Assembly (NCBI RefSeq): GCF_000718095.1 | Contig: NZ_JOEI01000017.1 | Coordinates: forward strand, 1 to 64,000 | Reading direction: 5' to 3' | Length of the DNA: 64,000 nt | From: Streptomyces scopuliridis RB72 | Lineage (GTDB): Bacteria; Actinomycetota; Actinomycetes; Streptomycetales; Streptomycetaceae | Shown: piece after piece, positions 49,782 to 58,427 of the stretch | Layout of the letters: each line of letters starts with the position of its first letter | Numbering within the stretch: the first letter of the stretch is position 1 | Program-made: the position numbers and the translations under genes | The notes under the pieces: model-generated | The model's database searches: none | What the model was told of the DNA's origin: nothing | What the model saw: the letters and a program-made list of their open reading frames with translations, nothing else

Positions 49782-50471
49782 TCAGTCCTCCACCCGCACC
49801 CCGATCTGCGCCGCGAACGCCGGTGCCAGATGCAGCAGTTGCGCCGAACTGATGACCGCCCCCGCCAGCCGGTCCAGGCCCCGCGCGATATCCAGCTCCG
49901 CGACCGTCCGCAGATCGACGTCCTTCATCCGCGCACCGCTCAGATCGGCCCGTCTGAGCACGCAGTCCCGGAACTCGACCCGTACCAACTCCGCTCCCCC
50001 GAAGTCCGGTTCGGACAGGACGACGCCCTCGAACACCACATCCTTGAGCCGGGCCTTCCGGAAGTTCAGATAGTCGATCTTCCCGCCCCGGATCAGCACC
50101 CGCTCCAGCACGGCGCCATGCAGCTGCGTCCCGCCCAGCCGCGCGTCCACCACCTCCACATCGCGCAGCGACGCCCCGGCCAGATCCGTGCCCACCCCCC
50201 GGACACCGCTCAGTACGGAATCGATGAACCGCGCCCGCCCCAGCGCCGTCTCGTCCAGTCCGCAGTCCCGCAGCGCGCAGTCGATGAACCGCGAGCCGGG
50301 CCCCTCCTGCCCCGACAGGTCGAGGTCCTTGAACTCCAGCCCGTCGTAATCGCCGTCCGGATCGAGCCCGCCGCCGTACGGGCTCAGCGGAGGCAGCCGT
50401 ACCTCTGCCCGCCGCGCCGCCGGGACCCCGCCCGCCCCGCCCGCGCCGCTCTTCGTTGTCTTCCGTGCCAT
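49782..50471 (-). CDS. pentapeptide repeat protein
   Basis: A 229-residue protein with a right-handed quadrilateral beta-helix: repeats such as ALRDCGLDETALGRARFIDS, GTDLAGASLRDVEVVDARLGG and VRVEFRDCVLRRADLSGARMKDV follow A(D/N)LxX spacing. Related proteins (Qnr, MfpA) mimic DNA and protect gyrase; many others are uncharacterised. ATG 50471 is used; the longer frame upstream is not supported. It is divergent from the FAD oxidoreductase gene. A quinolone-tolerance role is only a possibility. Confidence 0.88.
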   Translation of the reverse strand: MARKTTKSGAGGAGGVPAARRAEVRLPPLSPYGGGLDPDGDYDGLEFKDLDLSGQEGPGSRFIDCALRDCGLDETALGRARFIDSVLSGVRGVGTDLAGASLRDVEVVDARLGGTQLHGAVLERVLIRGGKIDYLNFRKARLKDVVFEGVVLSEPDFGGAELVRVEFRDCVLRRADLSGARMKDVDLRTVAELDIARGLDRLAGAVISSAQLLHLAPAFAAQIGVRVED

Positions 50472-50580
50472 GCCCCCCATGGTGACGTACGGCACTGACA
50501 ACGCGCCGATGTCACATCCGGCTGTCCAGTTCCCGTCACACCGGTGAGAGACAGAGCGAGCGAAGAGAAAGAGGCAGACC

Positions 50581-51762
50581 ATGGATCCCAGCCATCGCAT
50601 CACCGTCATCGGCGGCGGCTTCGCCGGCCTCACCGCCGCCATCAGCGCCGCCGAGTCGGGCGCCGCCGTCACCCTGTACGAGGCCCACCGCACCCTCGGC
50701 GGCCGGGGCCGCACCGCCGAAGGCCCGTACGCGGCCAACGACGGGCCGCACGCCCTCTACAGCCGCGGGCCGCACTGGGCCTGGCTGCGCCGGCGCGGTC
50801 TGCTCGGTCCGATGGCGACCCCGCCCCTGCGCGAGAGCCACCGCTTCCGCTTCCACCGGGCCGGCGCCCTGCGCAGGACGCCGCCCCTCGGGGTGTTCAC
50901 CCTCGCCCGCCGCAAGGCCGAAACCGCCCCGGTGGACACCGACTTCATGACCTGGGCCACGGAACGGGCCGGCCCCGACACCGCACGCGCCGCCGCGCAC
51001 TACGCCGCCGTCGCCCTCTTCCACCACGACCCCGGCGCGCTCTCCGCGGCCTTCGTCCAGGAGCGGCTGCGGCGCGCCACCGCCCTGCCGCCCGAGGCCC
51101 GCTACCCGGTCGGCGGCTGGGGGCGGTTGACCGGCCGGATGGCCGCGCACGCGCGGAACCTGGGCGTACGGATCGAGACAGCCGTACGGATCGACAGCCT
51201 CCCCGAGCACGCCCCCGTGATCGTCGCGACCTCCCTGGAAGCGGCCCGCCGCCTCCTCAAGGACGACAGTCTGCGCTGGACCGGCGGCCGTACCGCACTG
51301 CTCGATCTCGCGCTGCGTACGCGCAAGGGCGACCCGTTCATCGTCTCGGACCTCGACGCGCCCGGCTGGCTCGAACGGTTCACCGCGCAGGACCCGTCCC
51401 TCGCCCCGGCCGGCGAGCAACTGCTCCAGGGCCACTTCCCGGTCGGCCCCGACGAGTCCAGGGCCGACGGCATCGCCCGCGCCGAGAACCTGCTCGATCT
51501 GGGCTTCCCCGGCTGGCGCGCGCGTACCGCCTGGCGGCGCGAGTCGCTCGCGACCGGCCGTACGGGAGCCGTCGATCCGCCGGGCACCACCTGGCGGGAC
51601 CGGCCCCGTATCGACCGGGGCCAGGGCGTCTTCCTCGCGGGTGACCAGGTCGCCGCGCCCGGGGTGCTCTCGGAGGTGTCGTTCAACAGCGGGATCACCG
51701 CGGCGGCGCTGGCCGTCCAGCAGCTCTCGGCTCTCAAGGAGCAGAGCCCCGGCGTCGCTTGA
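50581..51762 (+). CDS. FAD-dependent NAD(P)-binding oxidoreductase (amine-oxidase/phytoene-desaturase fold)
   Basis: A 393-residue flavoprotein. The dinucleotide-binding motif TVIGGGFAGLTAAISAAESG (with GxGxxG) is at the N-terminus, followed by the second motif TLGGRGRTAEG. FAD-binding C-terminal segment VFLAGDQVAAPGVLSEVSF. It is related to NAD(P)-binding Rossmann-like flavoprotein oxidoreductases. Its substrate is unknown. The stop codon lies inside a perfect SoxR box (51763-51780) that precedes the quinone-reductase gene, so it is upstream of a redox-responsive promoter. Confidence 0.82.
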   Translation: MDPSHRITVIGGGFAGLTAAISAAESGAAVTLYEAHRTLGGRGRTAEGPYAANDGPHALYSRGPHWAWLRRRGLLGPMATPPLRESHRFRFHRAGALRRTPPLGVFTLARRKAETAPVDTDFMTWATERAGPDTARAAAHYAAVALFHHDPGALSAAFVQERLRRATALPPEARYPVGGWGRLTGRMAAHARNLGVRIETAVRIDSLPEHAPVIVATSLEAARRLLKDDSLRWTGGRTALLDLALRTRKGDPFIVSDLDAPGWLERFTAQDPSLAPAGEQLLQGHFPVGPDESRADGIARAENLLDLGFPGWRARTAWRRESLATGRTGAVDPPGTTWRDRPRIDRGQGVFLAGDQVAAPGVLSEVSFNSGITAAALAVQQLSALKEQSPGVA

Positions 51763-51780
51763 CCTCAAGCATGCTTGAGG
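51763..51780. promoter_or_regulatory. SoxR box, perfect 18-bp palindrome
   Basis: CCTCAAGCATGCTTGAGG is a perfect inverted repeat with the SoxR consensus arms CCTCAAG and CTTGAGG; with flanks the symmetry extends to 51761-51782 (GAC...GTC). TTGACC at 51759 could be a -35 element with a 19-base spacer, as SoxR requires, although the -10 is not clear. It lies 78 bp upstream of the quinone reductase ATG. Confidence 0.9.
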
Positions 51781-51857
51781 TCGTTGGCTGTTCCCGTACA
51801 CCGGAAAACCCGTACACCGGACAACCCCGCACATCGGACAACCCCCGGGAGCCCGCC

Positions 51858-52868
51858 ATGCACGCCATCCGCCTCCACGCCTTCGGCCCCGCCGAGAACC
51901 TCCTCTACGAGCGGACCGAGGACCCCGTACCCGTCCCCGGCCAGGTCCGGATCGCCGTCGCCGCGGCCGGGGTGCATCTCCTCGACACCGCCCTGCGCGA
52001 AGGCATGCAGGGCCCGTACCCCACCACCGCCGAACTGCCCACCATCCCCGGCCGCGAGGTGGCCGGTACGGTCGAGTCGCTCGGCGCGGGCGTGGACGCG
52101 GGCTGGCTCGGCAAGCGCGTCGTCGCCCATCTCGGCCTGGTCCCCGGCGGTTACGCGGAGCTGGCCGTCACCGACACGGCACGGCTCCACGAGATCCCGG
52201 CCGGGCTCGACGAGGCCGAGGCCGTCGCCATGATCGGCACGGGCCGTACGACCATGGGCATCCTCCAGTTCACGGATCTCGGCCCCGCCGACATCGTCCT
52301 CGTACCGGCGGCGGCGGGCGGCATCGGCACGCTCCTCGTCCAGTACGCGAAGAACGCCGGCGCGACCGTCATCGGTCTGGCGGGCGGCGCGGCCAAGGTC
52401 ACGCGGGTCGCCGCGAACGGCGCCGACCTCGCCGTCGACTACACCCTGTCCGACTGGCCCGAGCAGGTCCGCGACCATCTGCGCGACCAGTTGGGCGGCC
52501 GGCGCGCGACCGTCGTCTTCGACTCCGTCGGCGGGGCGACCGGGCTCGCCGCCGTCGGCCTCCTCGGCAAGGGCGGCAAACACATCGTCTTCGGCTGGTC
52601 GGGCGAGGGGCTGCACGATGGAAAGCCGCTGACCTTCACCGACGAGGAACTGGCGGAGCGCGGGATCACCTCCGAGTCCGTCCTCGGGCCGGTGATGATC
52701 GCCAAGGCGGGCGGCGACGTCCGCGCCCTCGAAGAGCGCTCACTCGCCGAGGCCGCCGCGGGCCGGCTGCGCCCCGCCGTACAGCGCTTCCCGCTGGCGA
52801 ACGCGGCCTGGGCCCACCGCGCGCTGGAGACCCGAGGAACGATGGGGAAGGTCGTCCTGGAGCCGTAA
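51858..52868 (+). CDS. NADPH:quinone reductase-like zinc-less MDR protein (SoxR target)
   Basis: A 336-residue medium-chain dehydrogenase/reductase. It lacks the zinc ligands of alcohol dehydrogenases and has the quinone-reductase layout: AVAAAGVHLLDTALREG, GREVAGTVESLG, and the NADPH site VPAAAGGIGTLLVQYAK (GGIGT). It should reduce quinones or similar redox compounds. ATG 51858 (GAG upstream) is used; the frame opens at 51759. It is preceded by a perfect SoxR box. From memory the S. coelicolor counterpart is a known SoxR regulon gene, induced by the redox-active pigment actinorhodin. Terminator at 52909. Confidence 0.9.
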   Translation: MHAIRLHAFGPAENLLYERTEDPVPVPGQVRIAVAAAGVHLLDTALREGMQGPYPTTAELPTIPGREVAGTVESLGAGVDAGWLGKRVVAHLGLVPGGYAELAVTDTARLHEIPAGLDEAEAVAMIGTGRTTMGILQFTDLGPADIVLVPAAAGGIGTLLVQYAKNAGATVIGLAGGAAKVTRVAANGADLAVDYTLSDWPEQVRDHLRDQLGGRRATVVFDSVGGATGLAAVGLLGKGGKHIVFGWSGEGLHDGKPLTFTDEELAERGITSESVLGPVMIAKAGGDVRALEERSLAEAAAGRLRPAVQRFPLANAAWAHRALETRGTMGKVVLEP

Positions 52869-52908
52869 CAGCGAGCCGTAACCGCGACATCCCGGACGGG
52901 TCAGACCC

Positions 52909-52945
52909 CGTACCGGCGCCGGGACGGGGGTCCAGCGCCGGTACG
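52909..52945 (+). terminator. terminator after quinone reductase
   Basis: CGTACCGGCGC (52909-52919) pairs with GCGCCGGTACG (52935-52945), an 11-bp perfect stem with a 15-base loop, about 40 bases after the stop. Confidence 0.75.
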
Positions 52946-53064
52946 GCACCCTCGCTCATCTGAGTCGCGAGAAGCGAAGACCACCGATTCATGGTGTCCT
53001 GTGCAGAGGTTCGACGCAGTTCGGGGGGCGATCCGCCAGAGATTCACCGTGAGGGACGATCTCG

Positions 53065-54606
53065 ATGAGTGACCCGCCGACATCCGGCACCCGGCCGGAC
53101 CCCGAGCCCGGCGCCGCGGTCGACACCCACCGCTGGTGGGCCCTGGCCGTCATCGCGACGGCCCAGCTCATGGTCGTACTCGACGCCACCATCGTGAACA
53201 TCGCCCTGCCCTCCGCCCAGCGCGAACTCGGCCTCACCAACGGCAACCGGCAGTGGGTGATCACCGCGTACACCCTCGCCTTCGGCGGTCTCCTGCTGCT
53301 CGGCGGCCGGATCGCCGACCTCGTCGGCCGCAAACGCACCTTCATCGTCGGGCTGATCGGCTTCGCCGCGGCCTCCGCGATCGGCGGCGCGTCCACCGGC
53401 CCCGAGATGCTCTTCGCCGCCCGCGCGCTCCAGGGCGTCTTCGCCGCGCTCCTCGCCCCGTCCGCGCTCTCCCTGCTCACCACCACCTTCACCGGTGGCA
53501 ACGAGCGCGCCAAGGCGTTCGGGATCTTCAGCGCCATCGCGGGCGCGGGCTCCGCCATCGGGCTGCTCGTCGGCGGCGTCCTCACCGAGTTCCTCAGCTG
53601 GCGCTGGTGCCTCTACGTCAATGTCCCGATCGCCGCGATCGCCGTCGTCGGCGCGCTCACCCTCCTCAGCGACCGGGCGGGCACCAAGGGGGCGCACCTC
53701 GACATCCCCGGTGTCGTCCTCGGCTGCGGCGGGCTCGTCGCCATCGTGTACGGGCTCAGCGAGGCCCAGGCGCACGGCTGGACCGCCCCGCTCGTCCTGG
53801 GCCTGCTCCTCGGCGGGGTCGCGCTGCTCTGTGTCTTCGCCTGGTGGCAGACCCGCTCGCCGGGCCCGCTGCTGCCCCCGCACATCATCCGCGACCGCAA
53901 CCGCGGCGGCTCGGTGCTCACCATGTGCCTGACGACGATCGGGCTGTTCGGGGCGTTCCTGTTCATGACGTACTTCTTCCAGAACATCCTCGGCTACTCA
54001 CCGCTCAGAACCGGTCTCGCCTTCCTGCCGCTGACCTGCGCGATCGTCATCGGATCCACACAGATCTCCGCCCGGCTGCTGCCCCACGTACCGCCGCGGC
54101 TGCTGCTCGGCCCCGGGCTGCTGCTCGCCGCGGGCGGGCTGTACTCGCTGACCTTCATCGACACCCACTCCAGCTACCCCACCCACATCCTGCCCGGCAC
54201 GCTGCTGCTCGGCCTGGGCCTGGGGCTGACCTTCATGCCCGCCATCTCGACGGCCACCATGGGCGTCGCGCCGAGGGACGCCGGGGTCAGCTCGGCCACC
54301 GTCAACACGGCGCAGCAGGTCGGCGGCTCCATCGGTACGGCACTGCTCAACACGCTCGCGACGACCGCCACGGCGACGTATCTGACGACCCATCTCGCCG
54401 CGGCGGAGCGGCGGGCGGCGCCGAGGGGAGGGCTCACACCGGCGCAGAAGGCCGACATCGTGAACATCGGGACCGTGCACGGCTTCACCGTCGCCATGGG
54501 CTGGGCGGCCATCATTCTGGTGGGCGCGGCGCTGATCGCCGTACTGCTCGTCAACGGCGGTTCGCCGCGCAGCCGGGAGGCGGCCGAGGCGGCACCGGCC
54601 GCCTGA
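53065..54606 (+). CDS. MFS transporter, DHA2 (EmrB/QacA-like) family
   Basis: A 513-residue exporter with about 14 membrane helices. Motif A-like GGRIADLVGRKRTF is between helices 2 and 3; motif C-like GSAIGLLVGGVL is in helix 5. Helix 1 reads TAQLMVVLDATIVNIALPSAQREL, with the conserved Asp of DHA2 drug/proton antiporters. It exports hydrophobic drugs by proton antiport. ATG 53065 starts a short polar leader. No TetR regulator is adjacent, so control must come from elsewhere. Confidence 0.93.
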   Translation: MSDPPTSGTRPDPEPGAAVDTHRWWALAVIATAQLMVVLDATIVNIALPSAQRELGLTNGNRQWVITAYTLAFGGLLLLGGRIADLVGRKRTFIVGLIGFAAASAIGGASTGPEMLFAARALQGVFAALLAPSALSLLTTTFTGGNERAKAFGIFSAIAGAGSAIGLLVGGVLTEFLSWRWCLYVNVPIAAIAVVGALTLLSDRAGTKGAHLDIPGVVLGCGGLVAIVYGLSEAQAHGWTAPLVLGLLLGGVALLCVFAWWQTRSPGPLLPPHIIRDRNRGGSVLTMCLTTIGLFGAFLFMTYFFQNILGYSPLRTGLAFLPLTCAIVIGSTQISARLLPHVPPRLLLGPGLLLAAGGLYSLTFIDTHSSYPTHILPGTLLLGLGLGLTFMPAISTATMGVAPRDAGVSSATVNTAQQVGGSIGTALLNTLATTATATYLTTHLAAAERRAAPRGGLTPAQKADIVNIGTVHGFTVAMGWAAIILVGAALIAVLLVNGGSPRSREAAEAAPAA

Positions 54607-54636
54607 CCGCCCACGTACCAACTCCGCACAGACCAC

Positions 54637-55116
54637 CTATCGGGTGGGTGCGCCCAGGGCGCCCAGCGCCCCGTCCGTCAGCCGGAACACCGTCCACTCG
54701 TCCTGCGGCAGCGCGCCCAGCGACCGGTAGAACGCGATCGACGGCTCGTTCCAGTCCAGGACCGACCACTCCAGCCGCTCATAGCCGCGCTCCACACAGA
54801 TCCGCGCCAGCTCGGTCAGCAGCGCCTTGCCGTGCCCGCCGCCGCGCCGGTCGGGACGTACGTACAGATCCTCCAGATAGATGCCATGGACGCCGCGCCA
54901 CGTCGAAAAGTTGAGGAACCAGAGCGCGAACCCGACCGGCTCCCCGTCCTCCGTCTCCGCGATATGCGCGAACGCGGCGGGCCGCTCCCCGAACAGCGCC
55001 TCACGCAGCTGCTCCTCGGTCGCCCGCGCCTCGTCCAGGGCCTTCTCATACTCCGCGAGCTCACGGACCATCGCGTGGATCACCGGAACGTCGGCGGGTG
55101 TGGCAGTACGAATCAT
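54637..55116 (-). CDS. GNAT family N-acetyltransferase
   Basis: A 159-residue GNAT acetyltransferase. It has IRTATPADVPVIHAM at the N-terminus, the acetyl-CoA site RPDRRGGGHGKALLTEL (motif A, Q/RxxGxG/A) and a C-terminal WNEPSIAFYRSLGA (motif B). The acceptor could be a polyamine or an amine-containing drug; LWFLNFSTWRGVHGIYLEDLYV is typical of spermidine/diamine type GNATs. ATG 55116 is used. Confidence 0.93.
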   Translation of the reverse strand: MIRTATPADVPVIHAMVRELAEYEKALDEARATEEQLREALFGERPAAFAHIAETEDGEPVGFALWFLNFSTWRGVHGIYLEDLYVRPDRRGGGHGKALLTELARICVERGYERLEWSVLDWNEPSIAFYRSLGALPQDEWTVFRLTDGALGALGAPTR

Positions 55117-55158
55117 GGCCACAGACTCTCTTGCCGCCCGGCTGTCGCGCCAGCCGGG

Positions 55159-56049
55159 CTACCGCGCCAGCAGCGACCGGGCGATCGACACCTGGTCCGG
55201 TCGCAGCGCGTGCTCGCCGTCCGCCACCTGCCACAGGCTGTTCTGGAGCACCCGCCCCAGCGTCCAGGCCCGCGCCCGCTCGCGGTCGAGACCCAGCACC
55301 TCCGTCATCAGGTCGAAACGCCACAGCGTCTCCGCCGCGTCGAACCGGTTGGCGAGGGCCGGCATCAGCTCGAACCCCGGGTCGCCCGCCAGCGGCTTCG
55401 GGTCGATCGCCAGCCACGGTTCCCGCTGGTCGGCGGGGTACGACGCGAGCACGTTCTCGTAATGCAGATCCCAGTGCAGCAGCCGGTCCCCGGGCTCGCC
55501 CGCCACCTCACGCACCGCCGCCGCGCAGTCCCGCAGCAGCCTCCGCTCACCCTCGTCGGGCAGCGACCGCGAGACCGCCGGTACGGCGTCGAGCATGCGC
55601 GCGGCGATGTCCCCCAGCCCCCGCATCCCGGCCGGGGCCCGCACCGACGTCAGCCGCGCCAGCAGCTCCGCGATGATCCGGACCGCCTCCCGCGAGTCCA
55701 CCTCGCCCAGATCACGGGGGTCGAGCCGCTCCAGCAGCAGCGTGCCCGTCTCCTCGTCGTACCCCAGCAGCCGTACCGCGCCGTCGCCGCCCCACACGCG
55801 CAGCGCCACCGGCTCCCCGGCCGTCTCCTCGTCCGGATTCTGGAGCTTCAGCACGGCGGGCGTACCGTCCGCCCGCTCCACCGGCAGCACCAGCGCGCAC
55901 ATGCCGTACATCGAGGGGCCGGTACGGCGCAGCTCCCACCGCTCCAGGAAGTCCGCCGCCCGGCCCGGCAGCGCCGCGATGAAGGCGCGGCCCGCCTCGC
56001 CCAGGAACTTCGACTGTGTTTCCGCCAACTCCACCGGAATGTCAATCAC
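55159..56049 (-). CDS. aminoglycoside phosphotransferase-like (APH(6)/streptomycin 6-kinase type) protein
   Basis: A 296-residue protein-kinase-like fold. Brenner motif HWDLHYENVL (catalytic Asp near residue 193) and the metal-binding AIDPKPLAGDPGFEL fit the streptomycin/hydroxyurea phosphotransferase family. The nucleotide site region is VLKLQNPDEET. Substrates are unknown; many are not resistance proteins. GTG 56049 is preferred; the frame extends to 56205 through low-complexity codons. Its 5' end diverges from the rhomboid-like gene (56084). Confidence 0.85.
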   Translation of the reverse strand: MIDIPVELAETQSKFLGEAGRAFIAALPGRAADFLERWELRRTGPSMYGMCALVLPVERADGTPAVLKLQNPDEETAGEPVALRVWGGDGAVRLLGYDEETGTLLLERLDPRDLGEVDSREAVRIIAELLARLTSVRAPAGMRGLGDIAARMLDAVPAVSRSLPDEGERRLLRDCAAAVREVAGEPGDRLLHWDLHYENVLASYPADQREPWLAIDPKPLAGDPGFELMPALANRFDAAETLWRFDLMTEVLGLDRERARAWTLGRVLQNSLWQVADGEHALRPDQVSIARSLLAR

Positions 56050-56083
56050 GTCACCGATCCTACGGGCGTGGGTGAATCGGCCC

Positions 56084-56821
56084 ATGCGCCGTTTCCTCCC
56101 CCGGGCACACCAGGCACACCAGGCACCCCGGGCACCCCGGGCCCGCCGCCAGGCCCGCCGCGCGGTCCGCGCCGGAATCGTCTGGATCACGAGCGCCCCC
56201 GGCACCTATCTCTGGCTGGCGGCCCTCTTCGTCACCACCGTCGCCCTGCACCGCATGTCACCGGGGTTCGAAGAGGACTTCCTGCGCCAGCGCTCCACCA
56301 ACATCCATGAGCTGTCCACCGACCCGGTGCGGGTCCTCATCGCCAGCGCCTTCTGGATCGACGGCGGCCGGTGGGCCCCGTACGCCGTGCTCTACACGGT
56401 CTTCCACGCCCCGGCGGAACACTGGCTCGGCACGGCGCGCTGGCTGGCCGTCGTCGCCCTCGCGCATGTCGGCGCGACGCTGATCAGCGAGGGCGTCCTG
56501 GCCTGGGCCATCCGCCATGGTCACGCCCCGCAGTCCGCCGTGAACACGCTGGATGTCGGGGTCAGCTACGCGCTCGCCGGCGTCGTCGCCGTCCTCACGT
56601 ACCGCGTCCCGAAGCCCTGGAATCTGCCCTATCTGGGCGCTGTCCTCATCTTCTTCGGCACTCCCCTGATCGCCGACCGCAGCTTCACGGACCTCGGCCA
56701 CTTCGCCGCTGCCCTGATCGGCCTCGCCTGCTACCCGCTCGCCCGGGGCCGGGGCCGGAACCGGGGCCGCCGCCGAAACCTGGACAGACGTACGGACAGC
56801 GGTGTACGAACACCCTCATGA
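56084..56821 (+). CDS. rhomboid-like integral membrane protein
   Basis: A 245-residue protein with a basic, repetitive N-terminus (HQAHQAPRAPRARRQARRA, from 9-bp tandem repeats near 56102-56150) followed by six hydrophobic segments. Readable rhomboid-like features: APAEHWLGTARWLAVVALAH, VGVSYALAG near residue 162 (GxSx, candidate catalytic Ser) and LGHFAAALIGLACYP near residue 206 (candidate His). Pfam-style rhomboid_2 proteins of this kind are widespread in actinobacteria and largely untested. It overlaps the next gene by 4 bases (ATGA), so they are co-translated. Confidence 0.72.
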   Translation: MRRFLPRAHQAHQAPRAPRARRQARRAVRAGIVWITSAPGTYLWLAALFVTTVALHRMSPGFEEDFLRQRSTNIHELSTDPVRVLIASAFWIDGGRWAPYAVLYTVFHAPAEHWLGTARWLAVVALAHVGATLISEGVLAWAIRHGHAPQSAVNTLDVGVSYALAGVVAVLTYRVPKPWNLPYLGAVLIFFGTPLIADRSFTDLGHFAAALIGLACYPLARGRGRNRGRRRNLDRRTDSGVRTPS

Positions 56822-58272
56822 CCAGCGCGAACAACGGCGGCAGCGGCAGACGCGGCGGCGACGCCCCAAGCCATGACTCCACGAGCAACGGCGGCATCTC
56901 CTTCTGGTACGCGAGGGACGGCATCCCCGCCCCCCGCGAGCCGCTCCCCGGCGACGCGAGCGCCGACGTCTGCGTCGTCGGCGGCGGCTACACCGGCCTG
57001 TGGACGGCGTACTACCTCAAGAAGGCCGTCCCGTTCCTCAACATCACGGTCCTGGAAGGCAAGTTCTGCGGCTACGGAGCCTCCGGACGCAACGGCGGCT
57101 GGCTCTACAACGGCGTCGCGGGCCGTGACCGCTACGCCAAGCTGCACGGCCACGAGTCCGCCGTACGCCTCCAGCAGGCCATGAACGACACCGTCGCCGA
57201 GGTCATACGCGTCGCCGACGAGGAGAAGATCGACGCCGACATCCACCGGGGTGGCGTCCTTGAAGTCGCCCGTACGCCCGCGCAGCTCGCCCGCCTCAAG
57301 GCGTTCCACGCCGTCGAGCTCGCGTTCGGCGAGACCGACCGCACGCTCCACGGCGCCCGCGAGACCGCCGAGCGCGTCCGGGTCACCGGAGCCGTCGGCT
57401 CCAGCTGGACGCCGCACGGCGCCCGGCTGCACCCCGTCAAACTGGTCAAGGGCCTCGCCGCGGCCGTCGAGGCGCTCGGCGTCACGATCCACGAGTCGAC
57501 GCCGGTCACCGAGATCAAGCCGAAGCACGCCATCACCCCGTACGGCACGGTCCGCGCGCCCTACATCCTGCGCTGCACCGAAGGCTTCACCGCGACCCTC
57601 AAGGGCGCCCGCCGCGCCTGGCTCCCGATGAACTCCTCGATGATCGCCACCGAACCGCTCCCCGCCGAGATCTGGGACACCCTCGGCTGGGACGGCCGCG
57701 AAACCCTCGGTGACATGGCCCACACGTACATGTACGCGCAGCGCACCGCCGACGACCGCATCGCCCTCGGCGGCCGCGGCCACCCGTACCGCTACGCCTC
57801 CAAGGCGGCCCGCCTCGGCCACCCTTCCCGCACGGAGCCCGCCACCATCGAGGCCCTCCGCGACATCCTGGTCGACTTCTTCCCCACCACCGCGGGCGTC
57901 CGCATCGACCACGCCTGGTCCGGTGTCCTCGGCGTCCCCCGCGACTGGTGCGCCACCGTCGCCCTCGACCGCACCACGGGCCTCGGCTGGGCCGGCGGCT
58001 ACGTAGGCTCCGGCGTGGCCACCACCAACCTCGCGGCCCGCACCCTCCGCGACCTGATCCAACAGGACTCCGGCCAGTCGGGCCCCACGGACCTGACCAC
58101 CCTCCCCTGGGTCAACCACAAGGTCCGCAAATGGGAACCGGAACCCTTCCGCTGGCTCGGCGTCCACAGCATGTACGCGGCCTACCGCACGGCCGACCGC
58201 GAGGAATCCACCACCTCCGCCCCGGAAAGCCACCCCATAGCGCGCGTGGCCAACCGCGTCTCGGGCCGCTGA
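56818..58272 (+). CDS. DadA/PuuB-like FAD-dependent amine oxidoreductase
   Basis: A 484-residue flavoprotein. GxGxxG-type FAD site VCVVGGGYTGLWTAYYL near residue 45; GYGASGRNGGWLYNG follows, as in the DAO family of amino-acid/polyamine oxidases. C-terminal FAD-binding segment GLGWAGGYVGSGVATTNLAART. It oxidises a secondary or primary amine, possibly gamma-glutamylputrescine-like; the exact substrate is unknown. ATG 56818 overlaps the rhomboid-like stop. Confidence 0.88.
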   Translation: MTSANNGGSGRRGGDAPSHDSTSNGGISFWYARDGIPAPREPLPGDASADVCVVGGGYTGLWTAYYLKKAVPFLNITVLEGKFCGYGASGRNGGWLYNGVAGRDRYAKLHGHESAVRLQQAMNDTVAEVIRVADEEKIDADIHRGGVLEVARTPAQLARLKAFHAVELAFGETDRTLHGARETAERVRVTGAVGSSWTPHGARLHPVKLVKGLAAAVEALGVTIHESTPVTEIKPKHAITPYGTVRAPYILRCTEGFTATLKGARRAWLPMNSSMIATEPLPAEIWDTLGWDGRETLGDMAHTYMYAQRTADDRIALGGRGHPYRYASKAARLGHPSRTEPATIEALRDILVDFFPTTAGVRIDHAWSGVLGVPRDWCATVALDRTTGLGWAGGYVGSGVATTNLAARTLRDLIQQDSGQSGPTDLTTLPWVNHKVRKWEPEPFRWLGVHSMYAAYRTADREESTTSAPESHPIARVANRVSGR

Positions 58273-58427
58273 TCGCGAGATACCGCCGGCCGATTCGACG
58301 GCCGATTCGACGGCCGATCCCGCACTGACCTGCCCAACGCGCGGGATCGGTCCGGAGCTGGTCCCCTGGAAGGAGGGGGTTGTCGTTATTCCAGTACCCG
58401 TCGGCACGCCAGAACCCGGGGAGCGAG

